DNA of 64,000 nt from Trichosporon coremiiforme. Lineage: Eukaryota > Basidiomycota > Tremellomycetes > Trichosporonales > Trichosporonaceae. The notes below the pieces were generated by a model that saw nothing but the letters and a program-made list of their open reading frames with translations, made no database searches and was not told where the DNA came from. The DNA lies in NCBI GenBank assembly GCA_039545355.1, contig BCJJ01000030.1, positions 312,510 to 376,509 on the forward strand, read 5' to 3'. This document shows, piece after piece, positions 22,739-34,399 of the stretch. Made by a program: the position numbers and the translations under genes. The first letter of the stretch is position 1; each line of letters begins with the position of its first letter.

Positions 22739-24251
22739 GCAACGCAAGACGAACAATATCATTTCAAGTGTGAACAATTCATCAACTCTAGCTGTTACGA
22801 CGGCGTCTCACGATGTGCAAAGGAAGAAGTCATAAACGAATACCCCAGCAAGCGTTCTGGTTTAGCATGTTATCTCTACGATTGAGGGCCCAACCGGCCT
22901 AGCTATAGATCACTGCATAGCGTAAATGTATACATTGTATTGCTTGACACAGATGCTGAGCGAAGCGGCGTCGATCGGCGCTACCGAGCAGCTTCACAGA
23001 GACCAATGCGTCAGAAGGCTGTGGTCCTGACATGATCCGCGGCTGGTCTCGATCATGGTGCGTACGCGACACGGCCCGTGGGTGGCGTCAAGACCCCGGG
23101 CGTTCAGAAGCTTCTCAGAATGGCAATGGCCGCATGCGGGCCCCGGTCGGGGCAAGTTGAGCCTTCGGCGACCGGACTCAACATACGAGTTAAGAGCGGT
23201 GTACAGCATTGGCCGATCACCACTGAGCGCGCGCTCAACTTCCACACTGGAATGTGACAAGATCTCTAGATCGAGTGCCTCCGTCCTGCTGGGCAAGAAT
23301 GAGTGCAAAGAGTCGAGCGCTTCCTGCTCATGGTAGCCTCCCGCTACCTTCCGCAATCAAGTTAATGTCTGCTCTACGCTTTCCAACTTCCTTCGTCTCT
23401 CCGTGTAACTATAGCAGCCTCAGCATGTCGCCACCAGAGAGGAGCAGGCAATTTCTGGCACAGGCATGACAGTACGGGGGATGCGCACTGTGATCAACAT
23501 TCACCTGAGGAGTTATGCCGGAGAAAGCAGCTTTATGCGTCTGCGATACTTGACTGAGCCGGGAGAGCGATGACAGAGGAAGGAAGGCCGCGGTGCAATG
23601 TCGCGGATACTGGCGATCCCTCCCCTGCGAACGAGTCCGTTGAATACAACATCGCCCAGCTGCAGTCGAAGGTGAGGCAATGTCCTCGGTTTCAAAGGAT
23701 GTTATGACCTTTGCGGGCGACGACTTTGCGGATCGATCAAGAGGGAAGAGCAACGCTTAAACCCTGCCATGGAGAACGTCTTCCTTAGGGGGCAGAGAGG
23801 CGAACGGTGGAGGTGGAGGTGGTTGCATCACGTGAAATTGTTTCTCCCGACGAGACTACTCTCACCACCTCCGACATCGTTCTCAACACATCTCGCTCAA
23901 AAATTATCTGTTCTCTTCAAAGAGAGCATTATTGCATGGCTGAGAGAGAGGAGTACGAGACGCATGTTGCAGTCCTACTATCTATCGCGAGTATGGGTGT
24001 GAACTCGGTGATAACGAAAGAAAGCAATTGCTCTAGCGCCCGTCGTCTGCCCCGCTCCAGGAACTGGAGGGTTAGGACGCCGTATTCGACACGACATGAG
24101 GCAGTCGTGTCGGTGAACGGAAGGCGCAGATGAAAGAAAAGAAGAAGAGAAAGATGGCCGGTCCAGTTTTGAGGGGATGGCGCGGGGCGAAGTGCAGAAG
24201 TGGGGGGACTATATAAATATTGTGAGTGACGCACTTAGTCCTCGATCAGCC
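22739..24251. other. Intergenic region
   Basis: About 1.5 kb with only motif-free short frames. It ends with a TATA box about 35-40 nt before the next start codon. No RNA gene recognised. Confidence 0.5.
24210..24217 (+). promoter_or_regulatory. TATA box of the C3HC/Rsm1 gene
   Basis: TATATAAA lies 35 nt before the ATG at 24252 and about 78 nt before a second in-frame ATG at 24294. This spacing suits a short leader. Confidence 0.6.
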
Positions 24252-25465
24252 ATGTTCGCGCGTCGTAGAGCTCTGGTCATCTCTACGACCACCATGACGA
24301 CAACGACGGAGGCGGAGGACATCCGTGACCTGTTCAACATCATCTATGCGGGTGAGGACTGGGATGTGAGTGCTCCGGTTCAGCTGAAGGTTTCCTGGAA
24401 CTGATGATAGGACGAGGAGACACCGGCGAAAGATACTGAGCTCTTGTCACGGGTAGGTAGACATGTTTCTTTCAAGCTAACTGGCAGGCGCACTTTCAGT
24501 CTATGCTAGACGATCTGCTGAAGCCCCCGCAACTGAAGTACTATACACCGCGTACGCGCTCTCCGACCGTGATCCCGTCCACTGTGCCGATACCGCCGCC
24601 CTCGACAACGGGGTACGCTCCGTTCTCGCCTCTTCCACTACTGAAGCGGTTACAGACGTATGGTCATGTGTACGTACCGAAGCCGCTGTCAGCCCAATTA
24701 TTAGCCTTGTCAGGCTGGGTCGCCTCTGGCGGAGCGTTCAAGTGTGACACGTGCGCCAAGGTATGGGGGCTCGGGCAGCTCGACACGATCAAGAACGATG
24801 CGATCAGGCGGGACGTGCTGCTGAAGCTGTCGCGGAATCTGCGGAACTACCACGCCTCTTCGTGCGGGTGGCGGTACGTCTCCACGCCGCCGGAAACGGT
24901 GCGGGAGGTCCGCAGCTTGCTGAACCCTACGCTCTCAAGCTCACTCGTACCGCTGCGCCAGGCGCTGCAGGCGCGCGTGCTGAGCAACCCGACGCTGGAC
25001 GCCCTGCGCTGGGTTAGCCCGCTCTTGCCGGAGGAGCTGGACAACCTCACCCGCAACCTCGATAGGTATGCGCAGCTGCATGTCAAGTTTCCGGACCAGG
25101 AGAACGAGCCGACAACTCCAACCGACAAGGAGCTGTTCGCGTCCGCTCTCGCCTTCTTCGGATGGTACCCCTTCGACTCCTCAGACTCGGACGCGAGCTG
25201 CGTGCAGCCCGGCGGTGTTGGCGGACGAACTGAGATCGTCCGCTGCAGATTGTGTCTCCGTCGCATCGGGCTCTGGAAGCACGTCCAGGACGACCAGGCC
25301 ATGGACGTCCTCGACAGCCACCTGGGCTGGTGCCCGATACGCGGGGAGTGGTACGCTGGCAGCCCCATGCTCCAGCCACCTGAAACAGAGGCGCCCAAGC
25401 GAATCCTCGACGAGATCAGCATCAGCGAGCGGCCAAAGAAGAAGTGGCGCCGGCAGGGTAGCTGA
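24252..25465 (+). CDS. C3HC zinc-finger / Rsm1-like (NIPA family) protein
   Basis: Related to yeast Rsm1 (mRNA export) and animal NIPA/ZC3HC1, a nuclear-pore-basket protein. Three exons: 24252-24365, 24411-24452, 24488-25465; 377 residues. The first zinc module is LSGWVASGGAFKCDTCAKVWGL with downstream HASSCGWR. The second is LAFFGWYPF, then VRCRLCLRRIGLWKH and LDSHLGWCPIRGEW. The tail ends in a basic nuclear-type stretch RPKKKWRRQG. Exon 2 is 42 nt and intron 2 is 35 nt. An internal ATG at 24294 could also be used. Nuclear location is inferred from family and tail. Confidence 0.85.
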
Positions 25466-25526
25466 AGGGCATGGAGACGATAGATCAGGTGTAGATGTAA
25501 TGACCCTGTTGTATGCATTCTAGACT

Positions 25527-26490
25527 TTACATGTAAACGCTGGAGCTGCTCGCGCGCTTTGCGACACCCTTGCGTTGCGGCGGCTGTTCCGGCTGAGATG
25601 GCGGGGGCGGGGTCTCCGTGTTGGCCGCAGCGACGACTGTCTGTCAGGATTGTCCTAAGCCGCAACTCACTCTCAGTCCACTCCTTGACGGCCTCCTCCT
25701 CGTGTTTCTTCTCAACGCGCTCCTTCGCGATAGCCTTCGCGTCTTCCTCGCTCTTTCCCTCCGCGAGGAGCTTGACAATCTCGCCGTCCTCCGTGATTGT
25801 GTCCTCGACCTTCTTGCCCCTTCGTCGCCCAAGCAGCACCTCGAGCCAGCTGACCTTGCGCAGTTCGCTAAGGTCCGGCTTCTCCGCGTCACCTTCCTTT
25901 CCTCCCTCATCGGACTGCTCGGCAAGCTTTTCCCTCGCGTACTCCGCCAGCGCTGGTCCAGAGCCAACCTGCTGCCTCACACGCTCGAGGGCGTCTGGGT
26001 CGAGCGTGAGTTTGCGCCGGCGCAGGCCTACCATCTCAAGCTCACGCCGGATCTCCTCATCCGAGAGCGGCTCGCCACGCGCAAAGCTCGCGATCATGTC
26101 CTCGAGCACGCTCTGCTGCGCCTTCAGGCGCGCGAGTTCCTCCTCGTTCGCCTTCCGCTTGCGCAGAAGGTGCACCGCAAGAGACGTAATCACGGTCCAC
26201 CAAAACAGGAACGGGAGGAGAGGCTTGAGTCGCTCGCTGATCGGCGGCACGTCGGTCGGCAGGCGCAGGCGCTCTTCCCGCTGAGGCTGCGGAGCATGAG
26301 AAGAGTAGTGCGGCGGCGGAGGGGGAGGGGGCTTCTCAGTCGAGTACGGCCGCCGGCTGAGGCTGGACTGGCGGCTGTGTGTGGGTCGCTGGGCGGGGCG
26401 GACGGCGGGGCGGGAGAAGTGTCGCGGCGCAGCGACGGAGCGCGTCGGGGCAGCGGGCGCCAATAACCGGAGGGCGGGTCGTGAGAGCAT
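25527..26490 (-). CDS. Putative mitochondrial single-pass membrane protein with coiled coil
   Basis: Two exons, 26490-25671 and 25636-25527, joined over a 34-nt intron whose acceptor is the second of two adjacent CAGs (the first would shift the frame). 309 residues. The N-terminal 70 residues are Arg/Ser/Ala-rich without acids until about residue 50, like a mitochondrial presequence, then a proline run and one membrane segment LLPFLFWWTVITSLAVHLL at about residue 92. A long charged helical region (KANEEELARLKAQQSVLEDM; EGKSEEDAKAIAKERVEKKH) and a proline-rich C-terminus follow. No family recognised; an inner-membrane scaffold role is only a guess. It is divergent from the mitochondrial PET191 gene 220 nt away. 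Confidence 0.75.
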
Positions 26491-26710
26491 GATAGTGTCA
26501 GCCGGTAGGAGATTGTTGACACGGACGAGAAAAGTTCGGAATCGACACTCGGTATCGCCCGTCGTGCGCCAGTGCTAGGCGGCCGCGTGCGCCGGCCCTT
26601 GGTGGGACCTGACTTTTTCCGATTGACGCTGACCCCTGGCTGATACGGAGGCGACCTCCACTTTCAGCGGCGTCTGCCTGCTGACTCTTTCAATCGCACC
26701 GACTACCATC

Positions 26711-27230
26711 ATGGCCGCCGAGAACAAGAAGCAGAGTGGCCCGCCTCTCGCGTGCGCCAAGGATCGCGACGACCTGATCCAATGCGTTCTGAGGACTGAC
26801 TGGTGAGTACACTTGGAGCGGAGGTGCACTCGGGTGGCCATGACCTCGAGCTTCAATCACAGCTCATCCTAGACGGCAACGGTGCTAACCCCAGTGTCAT
26901 GAAGAAGGGCAAGACGCCTGGCGACTGCATCCGCTCAAACGATCTGCCCCTGCCGTGTCAGCATCTTCTCGCGAACTACGCCGACTGCAAGAGGGGTATG
27001 GTAAGTACTCTCGGGAGTGAAGCGTTGCCACCCGCTGTGGTTTGGTCCCTTCAATGCTCGCTTGCCCAGCCAGTAAGGCATTAATGCCTTCCTATTAGCT
27101 AGGCTTCACAGGATGATAGCTGACACCTCAGCTCGACATGCGCCGGCGGTTCCGCGGAAACCACCTGAGTGACGAGGCGAAGCGGGCGGCGTCAGGCAGC
27201 CACGACGAAGACCTGCTGGCGCAGAAGTAG
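26711..27230 (+). CDS. PET191: Cytochrome c oxidase assembly protein Pet191 (COA5)
   Basis: Small twin-Cys protein of the mitochondrial intermembrane space needed for complex IV assembly. Three exons: 26711-26802, 26895-27000, 27132-27230; 98 residues, a little longer than yeast Pet191. Cysteines follow the family pattern: LACAKDRDDLIQCVLRTDCV, then KTPGDCIRS, CQHLLANYADCKRGM and the C-terminal LDMRRRFRGN. The Cys codon of TDC is split by intron 1 (TG|T). It is divergent from the putative mitochondrial membrane protein. Confidence 0.95.
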
Positions 27231-27645
27231 CATCATTGTAGTGTACGCATGTATTCATTGCTCATGGAGAGTGCCTTTGCGAGCGCACAGCGAGGCATAC
27301 GGGCGAGGAGAGAAGATTAGCAGGAGTGCAGGATGAACATCGTGAGGGGCGTAGACGAATGGAAGGAGGGGTCGGATGCAAGTCGGCTACAGACAAACGG
27401 ACGTCACCGAATTTCAGCGCATCAACAATCTCCCATCTCCCAGTCACCTCACCGACAGTCACATCTCACTCGAATCGGCCACCGACCAGCTTGGCACACA
27501 GCTGTCCCTCTTCTTCGTTCCCTATTCCCTGGCACACTCCCGCCTGGCTTCCTGCGATCTCGCCAGACCCGATTTCCAACCTGCTGCCTGGGACCACTGA
27601 ACCGACCTCTCAGTTCCTTCCTGCCCAGCCTAAGCGTTCGACACC
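27231..27645. other. Promoter region of CTK3
   Basis: Pyrimidine-rich leader directly upstream of 27646; short frames rejected. Confidence 0.5.
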
Positions 27646-28556
27646 ATGTCGCTGGACGCATTCGAAGCGCGATTGCAGTTCATCAAGCTGATCAAGACGC
27701 TGAATGCGTCTCAGGCGAGCATCGTCAAGGTTGTCTCGTTCGCCATCAAGTATGGCCCTCGCTGCGGCGAGGATCTCTGGACCTGCGTCGTGGACGAGGT
27801 TGACAAGGTGAGTAGAGCCTCCCCTCGATGCTCTCTCCTTCCTCCTTTTTCGTGCCCAGAAATAACGAGGATAGGATGCTACACCTTGCATAATCGCATC
27901 TAAGCTGACAACAGGCCTCGCTCAACGCGCGCATCAACATCCTCTACTTCCTGGACGGATTGATTGAGGCCTCGTCGCAAGTCGAGGGCGTGCCGTATAT
28001 CGGCCTGATCGAGAACTCCTTACCAACCGTCGTCGAGAAGGTAGTCCCGAACACAGCGAAGGGCTACATCAACCTGAAGAGCACGCGCGACATTCTGAGA
28101 TCCTGGGCGACGCAGCGGCTCCTCAACTCCACTATTGTGCAGCATGTGCTCGACTCGCTCGATGCGCAGACCTTCACCGGCGGAAGCGGGACACCTGCCC
28201 CCGGCGCCGAGGAAGAGGCGGCTCAGTCTGGAAAAGCAGCAGGAGCGGCGGGAGGAAGCGAGGACACACCCGGGTCCACCAACGGGTCGAAGAGGAAGCG
28301 CGAAAGCATGAAGCGGAGTGACGTCCTGCTGCGCATCGAGGAGGACCGCGAGCGGCAGAAGCGCCTGCGTGAGAAACGATGGATCCTCCCGATCCCCGCG
28401 CCAGGGAGCGAGGTCAACCCGGCCGATGTCGAGTTTGATCTCATGTGGGAGTCGCTGCAGGCGGCGCCGGGACTCGACGACGACGACCGCGAGCGCATGC
28501 GTAACGACCTCGCTGCGGCGGGACTCGCCCGTGACCAGCGGGCGCATGTGTACTAA
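27646..28556 (+). CDS. CTK3: CTD kinase subunit gamma (Ctk3/Lsg1 type)
   Basis: Subunit of the CTDK-I complex that phosphorylates Ser2 of the RNA polymerase II C-terminal domain. Two exons, 27646-27807 and 27915-28556; 267 residues. The N-terminal CID-like helical domain has the family sequence FEARLQFIKLIKTLNASQAS, CGEDLWTCVVDEV and, across the intron, KASLNARINILYFLDGLIEA. The middle is Gly/Ala/Glu low complexity with a basic patch GSKRKRESMKRSD. The C-terminal part (LREKRWILPIP, EFDLMWESLQAAPGLDDDD) matches the second conserved block of the family. Confidence 0.92.
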
Positions 28557-28642
28557 GCTCCCTCCGTTGTCTCTGCATCAGACCTCTCGACACCTTCTGT
28601 ATTACTGTATGTATCATGCATCTATGAGCAATCTAGTCTACG

Positions 28643-31411
28643 CTACTTCTTCTCCTTGAGCGCCGCCTCAATTGCGGCGTTCAGCTCCTGGCGGCTCTCG
28701 GCGATCTTGTCCCCGATGTCCTTGCGGCGCTCCTCGTCTCCCATCGTCGGCTTCCACGCGAACTCTTCTGAGGACGCGGGAACATGCTCCCGGACACCCC
28801 TCAGCGTGTCGCGCAGCTCGAACAGGCGCGCCTTGCGCAGCTGCCCGTTCTTGTTCTTTTTCTTCTTGCCCGTCGGCAGAACCTCGGTCATACGGACGAC
28901 GAGGCGGTCAGAGACACCGACGAGGGTCGCAACTTGCGCTCGGGAAAGCTCGGCGGAGAAGAGCGAAGAGAGGGGAACCGCGTCGCCCTCCTCCTTCACG
29001 GCTGCGCGAAGAGCACGGGCAAGCTGCGTCAGCCTGGCGGTGAGTCCATTGTCCTCGGAAGGCTCGGAAGGCTCAACGGGGGCGTCGAGCACGGTCTCGT
29101 CGCCTGCGACCCAGGACGCGATCGGCGACAGCGCACGCGCGAGCGCTTGCGTCTCAGCAGGCGTCTGCGTCTTGCCCGAGAGACACGACGGCGTAAGGTC
29201 GTACACCCTGTTGTCCACGAGGACCACTGCCGTCAGCTGGGCAAGAAATGGTCGTAGCTTACTATCCGAGCCAGCCGCCTTGGCGAGCCGCTTGATCATG
29301 CCGGCGTCGAGACTCGCCCCACTGGTCAGGTCACGGAGTAGGAGCTCCGTGTCGAGCGAAACCTGGCCCACGCTACGATCAAGGTTGGACACGAGCTGCT
29401 GGATGCCCCGAATCTGTTGGTCAGCGTCCCCTCCTCCACTCCACGGGCTCACCTTAGAGTAGCTCTCATGCTCGAGCGCGTGCGTGATGTACTGCGGCAG
29501 ATCGGCGCGCGAGCGCGCGTACATCGCCTCGGCCTTGCCCGCAAAGTCGGCCCAGTACGTTGCGTTCATCATCCTCAGATCATCAGCACGCTCAAACACC
29601 CATCCGAGCGCGTCGAGCTGCACCTCGCTCAGCTTCAGCTTCTCGGCGTGCGGCGCCGCGAGCCCCTGCGCGCCGAGCCGGCGATACACGCAGATGAGGG
29701 AGAGGCGGGCGCCGGCAGCACTGGGCGAGTTCGCGACGATGGTCTCGAGCAGAACGGCTGCGTCCTGCAGCAGCGTCACGTCCGAGGGCGAAGCGTGGTA
29801 AACGCGCAGGAGGTGCTCGACGGCCGCGAGACCTAGCGAGTCGGAAGGCTGCACGTCCGTCTTGGGCAGGTTGGCGCCGTACTGCAGCCCGCTCTCGTAG
29901 AGGGCCCACAGGCGGGAGGCTTCGTCGAGGCTACCACCCTCGCGCCGCTTCAGAGCGAAGAGCTCGGCGACGGACAGAGCAACGAACTCAGCCTCGGTCG
30001 AGTGCTGGGCGAAACGCTTCGCACGCTCAGCCATGACCTCGTCAGCGACATTCTCGAATCCGACAGACACGCCCGCGACCTCGCTCCCCGCAGTCCACTT
30101 GCCGCCCCATCGCTCAAGGTACGCCTCGATCGCCTTCCGCCACTCAGCTTCGGGCATGCCCTTACCCTGGGCGCGGAGGCGGGCGTCGAGCTCGAGCAGA
30201 GCGAGTGCGGGACTTCGGTCCTTGACACTCTCCCGCAGCCCCTCAAAGAGCTTCTGCGCATTGCCCGCGTCCACGCCGCCGAGGATGACCGCGTCGACTG
30301 CGTGCCTGTAGAACGCGTAGTTGCTCTGCGCCTCAGGATCGACCTTCAGGAGCGCGGCGGACGTCTCAAACTCGTCCTCCCACACCGAAGCGCGCAGTCC
30401 CTCGTCATAAGCCGCAATAGCAGCCGCAGCCTGCATGCTGACCCACCTGCGTGCGAGCGCACCGCAGTGTCCCTCCTCCTTCAACAGGGCGCGTGCATCG
30501 CCATTCTCCCGTCCGCCGATGAGAACGGCAAGCCGGAGCCAGAACACGTCCACGCTCTCCTCTCCGGCCGGGAGCGTCTTCAGGAACAGCGACGCGGCGA
30601 CGAGCGACTTCTCGGGACAGAGCGGGAACGCCGCCTCGGCGGTCGAGGCAGCGCCCTCCCCCGCAAACGCAGGTATTGAAGAGGACGCGGGGGCGGAGGG
30701 AGAGGGAGAGGCGGAGGCAGAGGAGGAGAGAGCCTGGCAGTACGTGCTGTACGCGGCCATGCGCGCCCAGATCGACAGCTTGGTCTGGTTGAACAGCTTG
30801 CGCGACACGGCCGCCATCGTCTCGTAGTCGCCCATCGTCGACGCAGCCAGAAAAAGCGGGTCGCCGAGCGTCGCGTCGCGTGGCCTCTCCTCCCACCGTT
30901 TCTTGTGCATCTCGAGAACTAGGTCGGCTTATCGTCAGCGTGGCTCTTCTGGTACGCTCATATACTTACGGCGATCGATACTCCGCAACGTAACTGTCGC
31001 GAGCCACATGCTCCGGTCCGTCAACCATCCCGTCTCCTGCACTTTGGCCCAGAGCTCGAGGACCGCGTCGGCGTATCCGGGCCGGCGCGTCTTCTCAGCG
31101 AGCGCCATCTTGATCGCGAGTCCGGGCTGCGACTTGGGCCGCGTAGAGAGCCACTTGTCCGCGGCCTCCTCGACTGCTGCATATTTGCCGGCGTGGAGAG
31201 ACTCTGTCTGTCAGCTAGTTCTCCCGTGGGGATATCCAGGTAGCTGCCATTGTGGGCAGTTAGTTCATGCGGCGCGTCGCACGACAGAAGGCCAACGCAA
31301 GGACGCAAGTGACGAAGCGATCGTGCTGTCGTGGCAGAGCCCTTATCAGGGGTGGAACGCACCATACAAGGGGATGAGCTTGCGCTCCTCGAACGCCCAG
31401 TTCGAGGCCAT
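28643..31411 (-). CDS. NAA25: NatB N-terminal acetyltransferase auxiliary subunit (Naa25/Mdm20)
   Basis: Ribosome-anchoring, non-catalytic partner of Naa20; NatB acetylates Met-Asp/Glu/Asn N-termini. Three exons: 31411-31363 (16 codons plus one base), 31203-30970, 30918-28643; 852 residues. The first exon was set by joining EERKLIPLY to ESLHAGKYAAVEEAADKW across a 159-nt intron, which restores the Naa25 opening TPR-like helices. Further family blocks: ELWAKVQETGWLTDRSMW, KLSIWARMAAYSTYCQAL, RLSLICVYRRLGAQGLAAPH and LDALGWVFERADDL. The C-terminus is lysine-rich (ALKEKK). Confidence 0.9.
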
Positions 31412-31717
31412 CTTTGCCGTCGTTGTGTTTGAGCAACTCGAAGCGTTGACCCTCCGAGCGATCGATTGCTTGACGTTGGGGACCTCCACCGCAATTTCCG
31501 AACCATGCAGCATGTAGCCAGTTCTCCATGATCCGTGCCTGAGCCAGACTCTGGGCGGAGGCAAAATACACTCACGCCTCCACCCCGACTTTTCACCGAG
31601 ACGTCCACTCGCGAGATCGTGTATACTGGGTAGGGGCCTCCATCTTCAACCCTCTTTCATCCGCGAATGAGCTCCAAAGGACATGCATGCATGCAGAGGA
31701 GCAAAAGAGAAGGGGAA
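31412..31717. other. Upstream region of NAA25
   Basis: Promoter-side spacer to the tRNA gene; no further exon supported. Confidence 0.5.
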
Positions 31718-31833
31718 TGGACAGGTTAGGAATCGAACCAAAGACCTCGTCAATGAAGCAATGCTTGCTCGCTGCTCTGAGAGCGGCGGGCGGAGATGCT
31801 AATGACGCGCTCTACCAACTGAGCTACATGCCC
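31718..31833 (-). tRNA. tRNA-Ala(AGC) copy 6, 43-nt intron, dispersed
   Basis: Minus strand. Acceptor GGGCATG/CCTGTCC; A box, anticodon arm (AGC) and T arm match the 11-14 kb copies. The intron is 43 nt, with a sequence of its own. It lies about 17 kb from the cluster. Confidence 0.87.
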
Positions 31834-31911
31834 CTGTCCGCGAGCTTGTCGCTGGCTCATATTGTGTGCTGGCTGGGCTGGCTCGCCGAGATACGGGACT
31901 CTCGCCTCTCG

Positions 31912-31942
<31 letters not shown>

Positions 31943-32269
31943 CTTGTGCCCCTTCGTACTTTATATAATTGCATGCAACTTTGGGGGTATAACTACACTC
32001 AATCAAATTTCCCATGAAAGAGTCCTGGAAACGGCAGAAAAATGTTAATAATCAAAAAAGCAAAACAGAGTAAGAAGTTGCTGAGTGTTGGTGGATATAT
32101 GGTGGCGGTGCGATGGCTGATCCAGGACCGCATGGAGACGTCGGCGGCGGAAATGTTCATGTTGGGTTGATTCGAACGATCTCGGATCATTGGAAGACGA
32201 AGGAAATGGGGAAAGGAAGGCTGCTGCTACGCGATACACGCTACACGTCATGTTGTACACTGTTCTGCC
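31834..32269. other. Spacer with CT microsatellite
   Basis: Contains a CT run followed by poly-T (31912-31942). The rest is AT-richer 3' flank of the next minus-strand gene. Confidence 0.55.
31912..31936. repeat. CT dinucleotide microsatellite
   Basis: About twelve uninterrupted TC units followed by a short T run. Confidence 0.9.
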
Positions 32270-33680
32270 TTAGAACCGCCTTCCCGGGCCCTGCTGCATC
32301 TGCTGGGGGTGGCCGCGCATCACCTGCTGGCTCGCTCCTCGGGGCGGGATGTGCACTCCGCCGTTAGGAGGCATGCCACCGGGAGGTCCGCGGTACTGCT
32401 GCTGCTGCTGCTGCTGCTGCGGGGGCGGGCGCTGCATGGGCGGCTGCTGCTGTTGCCTGTATCCGCCGGGCGGGCCAGTCGACGCAATCCCTGGTCCGGA
32501 AGTCGACGCGATGCCGGGACCCATCCGGCCCTGCCCGTTCGCGTAGCCGTTAGAACGTTGCGAGACGGGGCTGGAGCGGGCGCTAACCGCTGGCGAGTTG
32601 GCCATGGGCGACGGAGCGGTGGACGCGGGACCAGCGCCGGTTTGCTTGCGCTCGGCGGCCTTGAGAATCTGGTCACTTGGCGGGTCAGCGAAACTTTCAG
32701 GTTGCGGTTGCGTCACTGTCGGCGACAATCACCGAGGTGACTGCGGCCGTGTGGCTTCACTCACTCCAGCAAGTTCAAACAGGCACAGCAAACGACCCAC
32801 TCGACACAGTCCTCGTTCCCAACGCCGAGCGTCTGCCAGACCGCCTTTTCATCCTCACTCCTACCGGTAATCGTGATGCGAGTACCGCCGCCCTTCTCTG
32901 GAGGGTTCTTCGACACCTTTCCGAACTCTACTCGCTTGGGCGGGATCTGATGTCCTGCGTACTTGAAGTAGAACATGGTCCACCAGTCGGCGTGAGGGTT
33001 CGGTTTCGAAATCTGATACAACGGCGTATCGTCCTGATTGACAACCTTGTAGGTTGGGTTCATGACACCAGTGTTCTCGATGGTCCACTTGAGGTCACGC
33101 GATGCTTCACATCGCACCACGTTGTGCTTGACCGACATGGTAGGCAGGCTAGCTGATGATGTTGCTCCGGTACGAGGGGGCGGGAAGAGTTTCGCAACGC
33201 ACAGGTCTCCCTGGGGAGACGGAGTCAGAAGGTAGTTGACGCGGTTCTGGCTTGGTTAGCAATCCGTCGTCTCGAGATAACGATATTTTGCTTCGATCTC
33301 ACCTCCTCCGTATGCCTGCAATGTCAGCACGATCTGCGGTCACACGCGCGCGCACGTCGCGCGTCGCCGCGGGGCGCTAACAAGCGAATATACTCACAGA
33401 TACGTGTACAGGATCTGGTTGGGCTGGCATGGGGACTCGTCAGCATTGGCTGTCTCCCCGAAGGGCATCTGCGGGAAGCGTACCATGGGGTGTGACAATC
33501 AGCGTTGGCAGGTGATTAGGCATCGGCGCATGATGCGGCGATGTGAAGCTGGAAGATCAGCGGTGAGCCCATGGTCCGCAGCGGCCAGCGGCAAACGTAC
33601 ACCGTGTAGATGGCTTTCAGCGGTCTCGCCGGTTGTTGAGGCAGCGACGGTGGCCGTTCAAACGATTCGTTGTTGTTCAT
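32270..33680 (-). CDS. Conserved fungal protein, Tubby-C-like core, Gln/Pro-rich tail
   Basis: The core exon 33246-32765 encodes a compact beta-rich domain with fragments LKWTIENTGVMNPTYKV, YQISKPNPHADWWTMFYF, AGHQIPPKRVEFGKVSK, ITITGRSEDEKAVWQTLG and NEDCVEWVVCC. I recall this pattern from conserved uncharacterised fungal proteins; relation to Tubby-C folds is a guess. Upstream is a 13-nt microexon (33315-33303) that joins ...NQILYTYL to HTEENRVNYLLTPSPQ. Before it lies an exon ending at 33398 (MPFGETANADESPCQPNQ). First exon probably begins MNNNESFERPP at 33680, but its joining to the next exon is unresolved. The last exon starts at 32675 (or 32693) after an AAG acceptor and carries a Q8 run and a Pro/Gly/Gln-rich tail. 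The ATG at 33138 is internal. Confidence 0.75.
32396..32419 (-). repeat. CAG (polyglutamine) repeat in coding sequence
   Basis: Eight consecutive glutamine codons, all CAG on the coding strand, in the tail of the Tubby-C-like protein. Confidence 0.85.
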
Positions 33681-33925
33681 TGTTCAGGTGGGGGCAGGGC
33701 GGAGGGCGGAGAGGGCGAGAGTCGTGGTCGGTTTGGGCGAAGTCAAGTGAAGGAAGTAAGTTTGAGTTTATGGCGGTCGGGTGGTCAGAAACGAGGCGAA
33801 CGAGTCAGCAACAGTGCACTGCGGATGGAGAGGGAAAAAGAGAGACGGTCGTGCCAGACATACCGGCCATGGTTGTAATGTAATGCCGTGTGTCAAGGCG
33901 GGGGAGAGGACTGGGAGTGGGAGGC

Positions 33926-34399
33926 TCAGGCGTTGGAGGGCTTGGGCTCGGGCTTCAGTTCAGCTCGCCAGAGGGTGGGGCGTGGGTTGGACGTCGAGGG
34001 CCTCGGAGGGTAGACTTGTGTGCACGAACCGCGCGTGGACGGTTGATTCGGGAGATAGTTGGAACAAGCGTCTGTGCACAACAAAGGGTTGGATGGAGGA
34101 TGACCGTGAGGAGACAAAGACAAAGACTGATGGGTGGTCGTGAGAAGGGATGGAGGAGACGGAGGGGCGGGGACCGGTGACAGGGAGAACGAAGGGCGGA
34201 GAGGGTCGAGGTGTTTACGTTGTTCGGCGGTGAGTGTAGGCTGTGGGTGGAGCCAGGAGGGGGCGTCGTAGGCGTCGGGTGCAGGTGCGGGGGGCGGAGG
34301 TTGGATTAGGCGGGGTAGAGTAGAGCACGGGGCAACGGGGCAATGGATGTGGAGTGCTTGGAGTTGTCGTTTGGCCGTGTAGAGGATGTTGTTGATGGA
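33926..34399 (-). CDS. Candidate terminal exon of an unknown gene
   Basis: An open frame of 157 codons plus stop follows a strong acceptor (branch CTTGACTGAC, then CTCTTTCAG). It begins SINNILYTAKRQLQALH, a plausible amphipathic helix, then turns Pro/Ser/Thr-rich (PPPPAPAPDAYDAPSWLHP, LTAEQRKHLDPLRPSF) and ends at 33926. An in-frame TGA just upstream of the acceptor means that an upstream exon is needed; I could not place it. It may belong with the small gene at 35.5-35.75 kb or be independent. No family recognised. Confidence 0.4.
   Translation of the reverse strand, partial: SINNILYTAKRQLQALHIHCPVAPCSTLPRLIQPPPPAPAPDAYDAPSWLHPQPTLTAEQRKHLDPLRPSFSLSPVPAPPSPPSLLTTTHQSLSLSPHGHPPSNPLLCTDACSNYLPNQPSTRGSCTQVYPPRPSTSNPRPTLWRAELKPEPKPSNA

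Noticed and set aside
25559..26466. Two long plus frames (241 and 282 codons) opposite the mitochondrial-type gene
   Set aside because: Shadows; the minus frame has presequence, membrane helix and a clean splice junction.
33138..33140. ATG 33138 as start of the Tubby-C-like protein
   Set aside because: Coding sequence continues in frame upstream through NRVNYLLTPSPQ and the 13-nt microexon.
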